A DNA stretch of 64,000 nt from SURF-21 sp964510515 (GTDB lineage: Bacteria; Actinomycetota; Geothermincolia; Geothermincolales; RBG-13-55-18): contig CAZEAU010000010.1 of assembly GCA_964510515.1 (NCBI GenBank), forward strand, positions 1 through 64,000, given 5' to 3'. Under the pieces are notes generated by a model that was not told the DNA's origin, ran no database searches, and worked only from the letters and a program-made list of their open reading frames with translations. A program made the translations under genes and the position numbers. Each line of letters begins with the position of its first letter. Position 1 is the first letter of the stretch. This document shows, one piece after another, positions 16,716 through 27,946 of the stretch.

Positions 16716-17959
16716 GTCTCGTCCTTCACGCTCGTCTCGGGGCCCCCGCCGCCGGCGAGCGCCTCCCGCAGCGCCTCCAGCAGCCCATCCACCTCCCGGG
16801 TGGATACGGAGAGCGGGGGCAGGAAGCGCAGCACGGCCTCCCCGATGCTGTTGACCACGTACCCCTTGCGCAGACAGGAGAGCACGATCTCCCTGGCACG
16901 CTCCTGCTTCAGCTCCACGGCCAGCAAAAGGCCCATGCCCCTCACCTCGTCCACGGCACCGCTCTCCTCCCCGAGCCCCTCCAGGCTCTCCCGGAAATAT
17001 GCGCCCACCCGCGCCGCGTTCTCGATCAGCTTCTCGTCGCGCAGAACCGCCATCACCGCCAGGGCCGCCGCGCATGCCACCGGGTTCCCTCCGAAGGTGC
17101 TGCCGTGGTCCCCGGGCGAGAACCCCCGGGAGGCCTCCGCGCTCGCCAGCACCGCCCCGATGGGCAGTCCCCCCGCCAGCCCCTTGGCCACCGTCATCAC
17201 GTCCGGGGTCACGCCGTAATGCTCGTGCGCGAAGAGGGCTCCCGTGCGCCCCATGCCCGTCTGCACCTCGTCCAGGATGAGCAGGGCTCCCTTCCTGCGG
17301 CAGATCTCGGCCGCACCCCTCAGGTATGCCGCCTCGCTCACGTAAACGCCCCCCTCGCCCTGTATGGGCTCGAGCAGGACGCAGCAGGTGCTCTCGTCCA
17401 CCGCTTCCTCCAGGGCGTCCAGGTCGTTCAGGGGGACGTGCGCGAACCCGGGGGGCAGGGGGGAGAAAGGCTGCGTCTTGCCCGCCTGTCCGGTCGCCGC
17501 CAGCGCGGCGTAGGTGCGCCCGTGAAACGACTTCAGGGCCGAGACCACCTTGTGCCTGTCCTCGCGCCGCACCTCGCGCATGTACTTGCGCGCCAGTTTG
17601 ATCGCCGCCTCGTTGGCCTCGGTGCCGCTGTTGCAGAAAAAGACTCTGTCCGCGAAGGTGCATGCGCACAGCATCTCCGCCAGCTCGCCCTGCGGGCGCG
17701 TATAGTACAGGTTGCTGACGTGGATAAGCTGAGAGACCTGACGCGCCACCGCGGCGATGACCTCCGCGTGACAGTGCCCGGCCACGCAGGCGCCGAGGCC
17801 GGATACGAAGTCTACGTACTCCTTGCCCGCATCGTCCCAGAGGCGCGTGCCGTGCCCGCGCACGAAGAGCACCGGCAGGCGGCTGTAATTGTGCATGAGA
17901 AAGGCCGCTTCCTGGCTGCGGGCCTTATCCAGATCATATTCCTTCACTGCGTCCTCCAT
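16703..17959 (-). CDS. argD: Acetylornithine aminotransferase
   Basis: The 418-residue PLP-dependent class III aminotransferase shows FCNSGTEANEAAIKLAR for phosphate binding, ILDEVQTGMGRTG with the PLP aspartate, and TVAKGLAGGLPIGAV with the Schiff-base lysine. It converts N-acetylglutamate semialdehyde to N-acetylornithine. It sits between argB and argF, as is usual in arg operons. Confidence 0.96.
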   Translation of the reverse strand: MEDAVKEYDLDKARSQEAAFLMHNYSRLPVLFVRGHGTRLWDDAGKEYVDFVSGLGACVAGHCHAEVIAAVARQVSQLIHVSNLYYTRPQGELAEMLCACTFADRVFFCNSGTEANEAAIKLARKYMREVRREDRHKVVSALKSFHGRTYAALAATGQAGKTQPFSPLPPGFAHVPLNDLDALEEAVDESTCCVLLEPIQGEGGVYVSEAAYLRGAAEICRRKGALLILDEVQTGMGRTGALFAHEHYGVTPDVMTVAKGLAGGLPIGAVLASAEASRGFSPGDHGSTFGGNPVACAAALAVMAVLRDEKLIENAARVGAYFRESLEGLGEESGAVDEVRGMGLLLAVELKQERAREIVLSCLRKGYVVNSIGEAVLRFLPPLSVSTREVDGLLEALREALAGGGGPETSVKDETWRA

Positions 17960-17986
17960 CTCCTCCGCTCCCGCTGGCGCGCCGCG

Positions 17987-18859
17987 CTAGGCCCGCACCA
18001 TGGTCCCTATGCCGGCATCGGTGTACAGCTCCAGGAGCAGGGCGTGTTCCACGGTTCCGTTGATGATATGGGCCCGCCTGACCCCCGAGCGCACGGCGTC
18101 CACGCAGCTCGAGAGCTTGGGCATCATGCCGCGGCTGAGCGCGCCCGAGGCCATGAGCTCCCCCGCCTCCCGCGGGGTCAGTTCGGGGATGAGGCTCATC
18201 CCGTCCTCCATGTCGCGGTATATGCCGTCCACGTCGGTGAGGTAGATGAGCTTGTCCGCGCCCAGGGCCTGCGCCAGCGACCCCGCCACCAGGTCGGCGT
18301 TGATATTGTAGCTCTGGCCTCCGCCGCCGGCCCCGATGCTCGCCACCACGGGGATGAACTCGTCCCGGATGAGGTTGTCGAGAACCCTGGGGTTGACCGC
18401 CTCCACCTCGCCCACGAAACCCAGGTCCACCTCCTCGCCGTTTGCCGCGTGCATCCTGCGCCGCGCCGTGAGCAGGTTCCCGTCCTCGCCGCAAAGGCCC
18501 ACGGCCATGTTGCCGTGCGCGTTCAGCAGGGAGACTACCTCCTTGTTCACCTTTCCCGCCAGGACCATCTTGGCCACCTCCATGGCCGCGGCATCGGTGA
18601 CGCGGTGCCCGTCCACGAAGCACACCTCCAGGGAGAGGCGCTCCATGTACTGGGTGACCTGCGGGCCGCCGCCGTGCACGATCACCGGGTTCAGGCCCAC
18701 GTAGCGCATGAGCACGATGTCGGAGGCGAAGCTGCGCTTGAGCTCGTCGCTCTGCATGGCGCTGCCGCCGAATTTAACCACCACCGTCTTGCCGTAATGA
18801 TCCTTGATGTAGGGGAGGGCCTCCACCAGCACCCTCGCCTTTTCATACGCTCTCTCCAT
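17987..18859 (-). CDS. argB: Acetylglutamate kinase
   Basis: The 290-residue amino-acid kinase has VVVKFGGSAM at the N-terminus, VHGGGPQVTQYM for substrate binding and LIYLTDVDGIYRD near the ATP site. An N-terminal helix of about 20 residues precedes the fold, as in arginine-inhibited hexameric enzymes, so feedback control by arginine is likely. ATG 18859 is used; the frame extends upstream only as a shadow of argJ. Confidence 0.97.
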   Translation of the reverse strand: MERAYEKARVLVEALPYIKDHYGKTVVVKFGGSAMQSDELKRSFASDIVLMRYVGLNPVIVHGGGPQVTQYMERLSLEVCFVDGHRVTDAAAMEVAKMVLAGKVNKEVVSLLNAHGNMAVGLCGEDGNLLTARRRMHAANGEEVDLGFVGEVEAVNPRVLDNLIRDEFIPVVASIGAGGGGQSYNINADLVAGSLAQALGADKLIYLTDVDGIYRDMEDGMSLIPELTPREAGELMASGALSRGMMPKLSSCVDAVRSGVRRAHIINGTVEHALLLELYTDAGIGTMVRA

Positions 18860-18909
18860 GCCCCGCTTTCCTTCCCGCCGCGCCGGGGGGACTTCGCCGC
18901 CCCCCCGCT

Positions 18910-20091
<1,182 letters not shown>

Positions 20092-20101
20092 GCCCGCTCC
20101 C

Positions 20102-21139
20102 TCACGGAAATATCCCCGGGGCCCGCAGCCCCAGTTCCTCGTCCCATCCCCGCATGATGTTCATGCACTGCAGCGCCTGCCCCGACGCTCCTTTGACCAG
20201 GTTATCTATGGCCGCGGCCACGCAGAGCATTCCCTTCTCCCGCTCCAGGTGCCTGCCCAGGTGGCAGTAGTTGCTCCCGCACACCGCTTTCGTCTCCGGG
20301 AAGACCCCGTCCTCAAGGATGACCACGAACGTGGAATCGGCGTAGAAACGGCGGTAGAGCGCATCCACCTCCTGCGCCGATGCATCATCCCCGCAGCGCA
20401 CGTAGCAGGTGGCCAGTATGCCGCGGCTCATGGGGGCAAGGTGGGGGACGAAGGTCAGCGCCACCCGCGCGCCCGCAAGAGCGGAGAGCGCCTCCTCCAT
20501 CTCCGGGGTATGGCGGTGATTCCCCACGGCGTAGGGTTTCACGCTCCCCTCCGCCTGGGGAAAGTGAGCGGCCGGCGAGAGCGAGCGCCCCGCTCCGGAC
20601 ACCCCGGACTTGGCATCGATGACCGCGCCGTCCACTCCCGCCCACCCCGCGGCGGCAAGAGGCGCGAGAGCCAGGAGCGCCGCGGTGGGATAGCAGCCCG
20701 GCACGGCGATGAGCCTGGCCCCGGCTATCTCCCCGCGTTTTATCTCCGGCAGGCCGTAGACCGCCTCGGCCAGGAGGTGGGGCGAGGTGTGCTCCAAGCC
20801 GTAGCTGCGCGCGTATGCCCCGGCATCGTGCAGGCGGTAATCCGCCGAGAGGTCGATAACCTTCGCCCCCCCCTCCAGGAGCCGCGGCACCACGCGCATC
20901 GACTCGCCGTGCGGCAGGGCCACGAAGAAGAGGTCAGCCCGGGCCAGCGCCTCCCGCGCGTCGAAGGGCTGATAGCGCATCGTTCCATATCCATGCAGAT
21001 TGGGGTAGAGCGCAGCCACCTTTTCTCCCGCATGGCTATGAGCGCTGACATAGACGGCCTCCGCCTCGGGGTGGCCACCCAACAGCCTCATCAACTCGGC
21101 GCCGGTATACCCCGACGCGCCCACTATCCCCACTTGCAT
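20102..21139 (-). CDS. argC: N-acetyl-gamma-glutamyl-phosphate reductase
   Basis: The first gene of the operon encodes a 345-residue NADPH-dependent reductase. The nucleotide-binding start GIVGASGYTGAELMRLL and the catalytic cysteine in AVPGCYPTAALLAL are clear. The promoter and ARG box lie 30-65 bp upstream of its ATG. Confidence 0.97.
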   Translation of the reverse strand: MQVGIVGASGYTGAELMRLLGGHPEAEAVYVSAHSHAGEKVAALYPNLHGYGTMRYQPFDAREALARADLFFVALPHGESMRVVPRLLEGGAKVIDLSADYRLHDAGAYARSYGLEHTSPHLLAEAVYGLPEIKRGEIAGARLIAVPGCYPTAALLALAPLAAAGWAGVDGAVIDAKSGVSGAGRSLSPAAHFPQAEGSVKPYAVGNHRHTPEMEEALSALAGARVALTFVPHLAPMSRGILATCYVRCGDDASAQEVDALYRRFYADSTFVVILEDGVFPETKAVCGSNYCHLGRHLEREKGMLCVAAAIDNLVKGASGQALQCMNIMRGWDEELGLRAPGIFP

Positions 21140-21168
21140 GTCCTGTTCCTCACTTACTCAACAACATA

Positions 21169-21186
21169 ATATGCACATAATTGCAT
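21169..21186 (-). promoter_or_regulatory. ARG box operator (ArgR binding site)
   Basis: An 18-bp near-palindrome TATGCAATTATGTGCATA, with arms TATGCA and TGCATA, matches the size and pattern of ARG boxes, especially those of actinobacteria. It overlaps the -10 of the argC promoter, so ArgR bound here would block RNA polymerase. Confidence 0.8.
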
Positions 21187-21204
21187 ATCTATGTAATGGA
21201 GTCA
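21176..21204 (-). promoter_or_regulatory. argCJBDFRGH promoter
   Basis: The -35 TTGACT (21199-21204) and the -10 AATTAT (21176-21181) lie on the minus strand with a 17-bp spacer, in an AT-rich island between holA and argC. The -10 lies inside the ARG box. Confidence 0.65.
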
Positions 21205-21226
21205 ATGCCTTTCCAGCGCCTGCCGC

Positions 21227-22246
21227 TCAGTCGCCTCGCCACAGGGCGCGGGCCGCGAAATCCCTTCCCGCCGCCAGGGCCGACAGCCCCGATACCGCCG
21301 CCTCCGCGGCGAAGCCATCCTCCAGGGCGCCGGTCTTGACGCCTGCCTCCACCCCGACCAGCAGGGAGAGGGCCTCGCGCAGCGCCTCCTCGCTCAAGCG
21401 GGCCGACTGCGGCCTGAGCTTCTTGGCCACCATCCAGGCCTGGTTCTTCGCCAGCCCCAGGCGGTCGCTCATCTCCGCCTCGCGCAGGCCCTCCTCGCGC
21501 AGGGCGCGGTAGAGGAGCAGCAGGCGGAAGCGCCTGGCCAGGGCGCTGAGGACGAAGGTGGTCCTCTCTCCCTGCTGCAGCAGGCGCCGCAGCAGCTTCA
21601 GGGCCTGTTCGACATCGCCAAGGGCCACCCGGTCGACGAGCTCGAAGACCGACCTCTCGGCCGACGGCGTCACCAGCGGCACCACATCGCCCAGGTCCAC
21701 CTCTTCTCCGCCCTCGTGATACAGGCTCACCTTCTCCACCGCGGCCTCGATGGCCAGGAGGTCGTCCCCCAGCGCTTCATGCATGTAGGCGATGGCCTTG
21801 CCCGAGACCTGCATCCCCCGCCGCTTGAAGCGTGTCCGTATCCACCCCGGTATCTGGCCCCTGCGCTTGCTCACCTCGCGCAATCCTCCCCTCTTCTCCA
21901 CCGCCTTCACCAGCGGGGAGGCCGCCTTGAGGCCCACCGCAGCCAGGATGAGCGTGGAGGTCTCGGAGGGGTCCTCGAGGTAGCGCGCAAGCTTCTTAAC
22001 CTCCGCGGCGCTGAGCTCCTGGGCCTCCTTGACGATCACCCACCTGCGCTCGGAGCCGAAGGGAAGCGTCTCCGCCGCCTGCAGGATGTCGTCGATGGAG
22101 TCGCCGCCGGCCTCAAAGAGGTCCAGGTTGAACTCGGCCTCGCCGCTTTGAGCCACCCTGGCCCGCGCCTTCTTCAGCTCCTCCTCGACCAGGAAGCGGT
22201 GATTGCCGAAAATGAGATATACCACGCTTGCCGCGGGTTGATGCAT
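21227..22246 (-). CDS. holA: DNA polymerase III delta subunit
   Basis: This 339-residue clamp-loader subunit resembles HolA: an N-terminal AAA-like fold without a functional Walker A (YLIFGNHRFLVEEELKKA), the middle domain with ERRWVIVKEAQELSAAEVKKLARYLEDPSETSTLIL, and the C-terminal helical collar. ATG 22246 follows GGAGGAATCC. It is the last gene of a leuS-comEA-comEC-holA run; holA next to comEC is common in Gram-positive genomes. Confidence 0.92.
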   Translation of the reverse strand: MHQPAASVVYLIFGNHRFLVEEELKKARARVAQSGEAEFNLDLFEAGGDSIDDILQAAETLPFGSERRWVIVKEAQELSAAEVKKLARYLEDPSETSTLILAAVGLKAASPLVKAVEKRGGLREVSKRRGQIPGWIRTRFKRRGMQVSGKAIAYMHEALGDDLLAIEAAVEKVSLYHEGGEEVDLGDVVPLVTPSAERSVFELVDRVALGDVEQALKLLRRLLQQGERTTFVLSALARRFRLLLLYRALREEGLREAEMSDRLGLAKNQAWMVAKKLRPQSARLSEEALREALSLLVGVEAGVKTGALEDGFAAEAAVSGLSALAAGRDFAARALWRGD

Positions 22247-22277
22247 AAGGATTCCTCCGCGAGACGGGGCGCGGCGC

Positions 22278-24545
22278 TCAGCGCCTATCGCACTCGACCC
22301 GGTAGCCGCCCTGCACTACACGGATTACTATATCACCGTGCATGTCGGTGCGGTAGACGGCGCAGCCCATGCGCTCGAGGAGGGCCAGCGTGTCGCGGGC
22401 GGGATGTCCGTAGGGGTTGTTCTCGCCCACGCTTATCACCGCGATGCCCGGGTCGGCCCGCAAAAAAAGCCTGCCGCTCTCCTCGCAGTACCCCCCGTGA
22501 TGCGGCACCTTGAGTATGTCGCAGGCGATGTCCTCCTCTCCCTCCAGGAGCATCTCCTGGCCCAACTCGGCTATGTCACCGGTGAGGAGCATGCTGAACC
22601 CCGGCCCGGCGGCGCGCAGGACCAGGGAGTAATCGTTGACCGAGGCGTCCTCGGGCACCTCGCGCGGCGGCCCGTGGGCGACCAGGCTCAACTCCTCCAG
22701 CGCCAACACGTCTCCCACGCGCATGATCCTCACCTGCGCGCCCGTTTCCTCCGCCAGGGCTATCAGTTTTTCCGCCTGCACGCTGCTCCTGGTGCCTGGG
22801 TGGATAAGCATCCCCACCACGCAGTCCTCGAAGGCGCACTCCAGGCCCCCGATGTGGTCGGCGTCCGGGTGGCTCACGATCACGGCATCGATGCAGCGCA
22901 CGCCGCGCGCGCGCAGGTCCTCCCGCAGCACCCTCACCTCCATCCCCCCGTCCACCAGCACCGTCGCTCCCGAGGACATCTGAAAGAGTATGGCGTCGCC
23001 CTGCCCGACGTCGATGACGGTGATGCGCGTCCCCCGCTCCGCCCCCCCTTTCAACAGCGACGCGGGCGTCCCCACCAACAGCGCGATGGCGAGAAGGAGG
23101 GCCAGGGCGGCCCGCCCCCACCTGCGCGCCTTCCCCCGCGCCAGCAGCCCCGCGGCCAGGGCGGGGTAATAGGCGGCCATCCACAGGGGGGAGAGGGGAT
23201 AGATGCGCAGCGCCGCCCAATGAGGCGAGGACAGCGCGCGCGCCACGGCGAGGACGCCGCGGGCGAGAAAACCCGCCGCGCTCATCAGGGCCCCGGCGAG
23301 CGGCAGCCCCGCCGCGCCGAGCAGGCTGGAGAGCATGGAGAGGGCCATCACCGCCGGGACCAGCGGCAGCACCAGGAGATTGCTGAGCGGCGCGAGCAGC
23401 GATACCTCGCCGAAATGGTAGAGCAGGACAGGCGCCACCGCCATCTGCGCGGCCAGGGTGGCCGCCAGCAACTCCCTCAACCTCGAGGCGCGCGGCCCCC
23501 CCTTCCCGCCCAGGGGGCGGTAGAGCAGCGCCATGCCCAGGGCGGCGAGGAAGCAGAGCTGGAAGCTCACTCCCGAGGCCGCGGCCGCATCCTCCCACAC
23601 CAGCAAGAACATCGCCAGTCCCATGGCGGGAAGGAGGTCGAAGTCCCGGCCCAGGAGATAGGCGGCCGCCGCCGCGAAGGCCACCACGGCCGCCCTGATG
23701 ATGGGCACGGAAAGACCTACGGCGAGCGCGTAGACGGCGATGACGGGCACCTGCAGGAGCATGACCCAGCGCGGCGGCAGGCGCGCCCTGCGCCCCAGCC
23801 AGACCAGGAAGGCGGCCAGGAAAGCCAGGTGCAGACCCGAGGCCGCGCAGAGATGGATGAGCCCGGTCATCCTGAAGGCCCTGAGGTCGCGCGCCTCCAG
23901 CAGGCGGTAATCCCCGAGGACCATGCCCTGGATGAGCCCCGCCGCCGCGGGATCACCCATGTTCTCCGCGCCGGCACGGAAGCTGGCGCGATAGGCCAGC
24001 GCCGCGCGCAGCAGCGGGTTGCGGGCATGGGAGATGACCTCCACCTCCTCGGCCAGCAGCGTCCCCCCCACCCCCCCTCTCTCCTGCGTGAAGACGAAGA
24101 GGCGCCCCCTGACCCGCAGCCGGTCGCCCCACCTCGGCGCCTCCGCGCCCTCCTTGCGCCGCATGAGGTAGCCGTCCCCGGCCCTGGCTCCCTCCCCACC
24201 CAGAACCTCCACTACCCGCAAAAGATCGACCGCGTCGTCGCGCCCGCCGCGGGAGCCGATGCCCACCTCCCCCAGCACCACCACCTCGCCCGCCGCTCCA
24301 CCCCGGCCGCGCCAGGCCTCCGCCCGCGCGTGGCCGAGACACATGCCCGCGCAGAGAAAGGCCGTGCAGAGCAGCGCCCAGCGCGCCCCCCAGCCGCGGC
24401 GCCGCCATAAAGGCAGCAGGGCGAGCAGGGCGGCTGCGGCCAGGAGCGCCCACAGCGGGTGCGCCCCCGCTTTCCCCGCCACTCCTCCCACCGCCGCCGC
24501 GCAGGCTGGCACCAGCAGCCTGCCGCGGGCCGGAAAGGCGCTCAA
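22278..24545 (-). CDS. comEC: ComEC/Rec2 DNA uptake channel
   Basis: The 755-residue polytopic membrane protein has an N-terminal soluble DUF4131-type region (about 60-150), the Competence core with many membrane segments (about 170-490, including GLIHLCAASGLHLAFLAAFL), and a C-terminal metallo-beta-lactamase domain (about 500-755) with SHPDADHIGG and GDIAELGQ. It moves one DNA strand across the membrane during natural transformation. The start is TTG at 24545 after GGGAGGAC. It lies next to comEA. Confidence 0.94.
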   Translation of the reverse strand: MSAFPARGRLLVPACAAAVGGVAGKAGAHPLWALLAAAALLALLPLWRRRGWGARWALLCTAFLCAGMCLGHARAEAWRGRGGAAGEVVVLGEVGIGSRGGRDDAVDLLRVVEVLGGEGARAGDGYLMRRKEGAEAPRWGDRLRVRGRLFVFTQERGGVGGTLLAEEVEVISHARNPLLRAALAYRASFRAGAENMGDPAAAGLIQGMVLGDYRLLEARDLRAFRMTGLIHLCAASGLHLAFLAAFLVWLGRRARLPPRWVMLLQVPVIAVYALAVGLSVPIIRAAVVAFAAAAAYLLGRDFDLLPAMGLAMFLLVWEDAAAASGVSFQLCFLAALGMALLYRPLGGKGGPRASRLRELLAATLAAQMAVAPVLLYHFGEVSLLAPLSNLLVLPLVPAVMALSMLSSLLGAAGLPLAGALMSAAGFLARGVLAVARALSSPHWAALRIYPLSPLWMAAYYPALAAGLLARGKARRWGRAALALLLAIALLVGTPASLLKGGAERGTRITVIDVGQGDAILFQMSSGATVLVDGGMEVRVLREDLRARGVRCIDAVIVSHPDADHIGGLECAFEDCVVGMLIHPGTRSSVQAEKLIALAEETGAQVRIMRVGDVLALEELSLVAHGPPREVPEDASVNDYSLVLRAAGPGFSMLLTGDIAELGQEMLLEGEEDIACDILKVPHHGGYCEESGRLFLRADPGIAVISVGENNPYGHPARDTLALLERMGCAVYRTDMHGDIVIRVVQGGYRVECDRR

Positions 24546-24637
24546 GTCCTCCCGGCGCCCCGCGCGGGCGCCGCAGCCGACCGCTCATCTGCCATGCGCG
24601 CCAAACCCCCCCCGGCCAGCCGCCCGAGCGGCCTCCT

Positions 24638-25249
24638 TCATATCTCCACCAGCTCGCGCAGCTCCTCGAACTTCTTGTTCCCTATGCCCGACACCTTTTT
24701 CAGCTCGTCCACGCTGCGAAAACCGCCGTGCTTATCCCGGTAGGCCACTATGCGCCCCGCCAGCGTGGGCCCGATGCCGGGCAGTTCCTCCAGGCGCCTG
24801 GCATCGGCGGTGTTCAGGTTGACCCTCTTCTCCCCCGCGCCGCCGCCCGCGGGCGCCCCTCCCGCCTGCTCGCCCTCTCCCCGCCGCGCCACCGCTATCT
24901 TCTGCCCGTCCTGCACCGGCTGCGCGAGGTTGAGACCCTCCAGGTCCGCCTCGGGCAAGGGTCCACCCGCCGCCTCGATGGCGTCGATGACCCGGTCCCC
25001 GCGGGCGAGCAGGACGACGCCGGGATGGGCGACCGCCCCCGCCACGTGCACGGCCAGCTCCTGCGCCTCCTCCTCCCGCGCGCCCTCCCCTCCCTCCGCC
25101 GGCTGGAACTCCCCCGCCGGCCGGGAGGGCGGCCTGAGCAGCGCATAGGCCGCGACCAGGCCCAGCGCCGCCAGCAGCGCTATCACGCCCAGCTGCCAGC
25201 GCGGCAGGCCGAAGAGCCTGTCCAGGAAATCGGATATCTTGTCCAGCAT
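24638..25249 (-). CDS. comEA: ComEA DNA receptor
   Basis: The 203-residue protein has one membrane segment (about 18-38), a soluble linker, an SLBB-type domain (ELAVHVAGAVAHPGVVLL ... IDAIEAAGG) and a C-terminal helix-hairpin-helix pair (VNLNTADARRLEELPGIGPTLAGRIVAYR) that binds DNA. It delivers incoming DNA to ComEC. ATG 25249 begins MLDKISDFLDRLF; the longer reading upstream is a shadow of leuS. Confidence 0.93.
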   Translation of the reverse strand: MLDKISDFLDRLFGLPRWQLGVIALLAALGLVAAYALLRPPSRPAGEFQPAEGGEGAREEEAQELAVHVAGAVAHPGVVLLARGDRVIDAIEAAGGPLPEADLEGLNLAQPVQDGQKIAVARRGEGEQAGGAPAGGGAGEKRVNLNTADARRLEELPGIGPTLAGRIVAYRDKHGGFRSVDELKKVSGIGNKKFEELRELVEI

Positions 25250-25326
25250 CTGCCCTTGTCCGGGTCCGTGGCGGCTTATGCCGCCTGCCGGTGCGTGGTT
25301 GGAGGCCTCCCGCCGCGCGGGGGGCT

Positions 25327-27804
25327 TCAGCGGATGACGATGTTGACCAGTTTGCCGGGTACGGTGATCACCCTGGCGACCTCCCGGCCCTCGATGAGGC
25401 CGCGGATGCGCGCGGAAGCCATGGCCAAATCCTCCATCTCCTCGCCGGAGATGCCGGCATCGGCCTCTATGCGCTCCCGCACCTTTCCGTTCACCTGCAC
25501 CACCAGGGTGATGCGCTCGGCGCGGGCCAGTTCCTGGTCGAATTCCGGCCAGGGGCGCTCGTGCACGCTGTACTCCCCGCCCAGCTCCTCCCACAGCTCC
25601 TCGGCGATGAAGGGAGCGAAGGGGGCCAGGAGCAGCACCAGGACGCGTATGGCCTCGTGCCCCTCGAAGGTGTTGAAGGCATCGGGCGACTCCTCGATGA
25701 CCTTATAGAGGGCGTTGGTGAACTCCATGATGGCCGCGATGGCGGTGTTAAAAGCGAAGCGGTCGATATCCTCCGTCACCTTCCTGATGGTGAAGTGGGT
25801 GAGAAAGGAGAGGCGCCGCAGCGCCCCGGAGTCCCCCGGCACGGGCTGGGTCTTGAAGGTCAGGATGCCCAGGTACCTGTCCACCAGGCGCCATACGCGG
25901 TGGAGGAAGCGGTGCGCGCCGTCTATCCCCGACTCGTTCCATTCCTTATCCGCCTCGGGGGGCCCGAGAAAGAGGATGAAGAGGCGCAGGGTGTCCGCCC
26001 CGTAGAGCTCGAAGAACTGCTCCGGGGTGATGACGTTGCCCTTGGACTTGCTCATCTTAGCCCCGCCCATGACCACCATGCCCTGGCAGAGCAGGTTGGT
26101 GAAGGGCTCGTCGAAATGCAGCAGCCCCAGATCCTTGAGTACCTTGGTGAAAAAGCGGGAGTAGAGCAGGTGCATGATGGCGTGCTCTATGCCTCCGATA
26201 TACTGATCCACCGGGAGCCAGTAACGCACCGCGTCGGGGTCGAAAGGCCGCGTGTCCTCCCGCGGGCTGGCGTAACGGATATAGTACCAGGAGGAATCGA
26301 CGAAGGTGTCCATGGTGTCCGTCTCCCGCACCGCCGGGCCTGCACACGACGGGCAGGTGGTGTTGCGGAACTCCTGCGAGCGCTCGAGCGGCGAGGGGCC
26401 CTGGAAGATGAACTGCACGTCCTCGGGAAGGAGCACCGGCAGGTCGGCGTCGGGGACCGGCACCGTGCCGCATTCCTCGCAGTAAACGACGGGGATGGGC
26501 ACCCCCCAGTAACGCTGACGGGAGATGAGCCAATCGCGCAGGCGATAGTTTACCGTCTTCTTTCCCCAGCCCTTCTCCTCCAGGTAATCGGGAACCAGCT
26601 CCAGCCTGCCCCTCTCGCTGTCGCTGCCGTCGAAATGGGCGGAGTTCACCATGATGCCGGGGTCCGTGCGGGCCTCGCTCATGGCGTCTGCCCTCAGGTC
26701 CTCTCCCGGCGGCTGCACGACCACCCGTATGGGCAGGCCGTATTTGCGCGCGAACTCGAAGTCGCGCTGGTCGTGGGCGGGCACGGCCATGACCGCCCCG
26801 GTGCCGTACTCCATGAGCACGAAGTTGGCGACCCAGATGGGCACCTCCTCGCCGCTCACGGGGTTCACGGCGTAAGCCCCGGTGAAGACGCCTTCCTTCT
26901 CCGCCTCCATGGCCGTGCGCTCGATGTCGGAGACGCCGCGCAGCCGCTCGCGGAAGGCGGCAAGGTCCTTTTCATGCGGCGTGTCGCGGGTGAGCTCGTC
27001 GGCCAGGGGATGTTCCGGGGCGAGCAGGAAGAAGGTCACCCCCCACAGGGTGTCGGGCCGGGTGGTGAAGATGGGCATCTCCCTGCCCTCCCCGCCCAGG
27101 CGGAAGAGCACTTCGCATCCCTCGGAGCGCCCTATCCAGTTGCGCTGCATGGTGAGCACGCCTTCCGGCCACCCGGCGAGCTGCTCCATGTCCGTCAGCA
27201 GCCTCTCGGCATAAGCGGTGATGCGCAGGAACCACTGGCTCAACATCTTCTGCTTGACCGCGGTATCGCAGCGCTCGCAGCGGCCGTTCACGACCTGTTC
27301 GTTGGCGAGGACGGTGCGGCAGGAGGGGCACCAGTTGGCCCTGGCCTCGGCCTTGTAGGCCAGCCCTTTTTCGTAGAAGCGGAGGAAGAGCCATTGCGTC
27401 CAGCGGTAGTACTCGGGGGAGTTGGTGGCCAGCTCGCGCTCCCAGTCGTAGGAATAGCCCAGTCGCTGCAGGCCCTCCTTGAGCAGGGCGATGTTCTCGT
27501 GAGTGTGCCGGGCGGGATGCACCCCCGAGCGGATGGCGGCGTTTTCCGCCGGCAGCCCGAAGCCGTCCCAGCCCATGGGGTGAAGCACGTTCACCCCCCG
27601 GCGGCGCAGATAGCGCGCGAGCACGTCGCCGAGGTTATAGTTGGCCACGTGGCCGATATGGGCCGGGCCGGAGGGGTAGGGGAACATCACCAGCACGTAC
27701 TTCTTCTCGCGTCCCGGCTCCTCCCGCACGGCGTAGAGGTCGTCCTCCTGCCAGCGGCGCCTCCATTTCCGCTCTATGGCGGTGAAATCGTACTTGCCTT
27801 CCAT
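25327..27804 (-). CDS. leuS: Leucyl-tRNA synthetase
   Basis: This 825-residue bacterial LeuRS has the HIGH motif in FPYPSGPAHIGHV, an editing domain (FTTRPDTLWGVTFF ... GTGAVMAVPAHDQRD), the zinc-type insert and KMSKSKGNV. The C-terminal anticodon-binding and LeuRS-C regions are complete. It heads a run with comEA, comEC and holA. The ribosome site before ATG 27804 is weak (CGGGAAAAAC). Confidence 0.97.
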   Translation of the reverse strand: MEGKYDFTAIERKWRRRWQEDDLYAVREEPGREKKYVLVMFPYPSGPAHIGHVANYNLGDVLARYLRRRGVNVLHPMGWDGFGLPAENAAIRSGVHPARHTHENIALLKEGLQRLGYSYDWERELATNSPEYYRWTQWLFLRFYEKGLAYKAEARANWCPSCRTVLANEQVVNGRCERCDTAVKQKMLSQWFLRITAYAERLLTDMEQLAGWPEGVLTMQRNWIGRSEGCEVLFRLGGEGREMPIFTTRPDTLWGVTFFLLAPEHPLADELTRDTPHEKDLAAFRERLRGVSDIERTAMEAEKEGVFTGAYAVNPVSGEEVPIWVANFVLMEYGTGAVMAVPAHDQRDFEFARKYGLPIRVVVQPPGEDLRADAMSEARTDPGIMVNSAHFDGSDSERGRLELVPDYLEEKGWGKKTVNYRLRDWLISRQRYWGVPIPVVYCEECGTVPVPDADLPVLLPEDVQFIFQGPSPLERSQEFRNTTCPSCAGPAVRETDTMDTFVDSSWYYIRYASPREDTRPFDPDAVRYWLPVDQYIGGIEHAIMHLLYSRFFTKVLKDLGLLHFDEPFTNLLCQGMVVMGGAKMSKSKGNVITPEQFFELYGADTLRLFILFLGPPEADKEWNESGIDGAHRFLHRVWRLVDRYLGILTFKTQPVPGDSGALRRLSFLTHFTIRKVTEDIDRFAFNTAIAAIMEFTNALYKVIEESPDAFNTFEGHEAIRVLVLLLAPFAPFIAEELWEELGGEYSVHERPWPEFDQELARAERITLVVQVNGKVRERIEADAGISGEEMEDLAMASARIRGLIEGREVARVITVPGKLVNIVIR

Positions 27805-27946
27805 GTTTTTCCCGTTCGCCGGGGAGCGCGCGCCCGCGGCGCCTTCCCGCTCCCGTTCATGCCTTCGACACGTATAAGTAACTTAATTTATGCCCGCTCG
27901 CGGCGCAAGTCGGGCGCCGGTGCGCGCCGCGGCGCCGACGGCCGTG

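Noticed and set aside
22338..24410. A 690-residue plus-strand frame opposite comEC
   Set aside because: It consists of His/Gln/Arg-rich shadow sequence opposite a well-supported membrane protein.
27805..27946. T-box leader before leuS
   Set aside because: The 135-nt leader has no specifier stem or GGGTGGNACCGCG sequence; it is only GC-rich inverted repeats.
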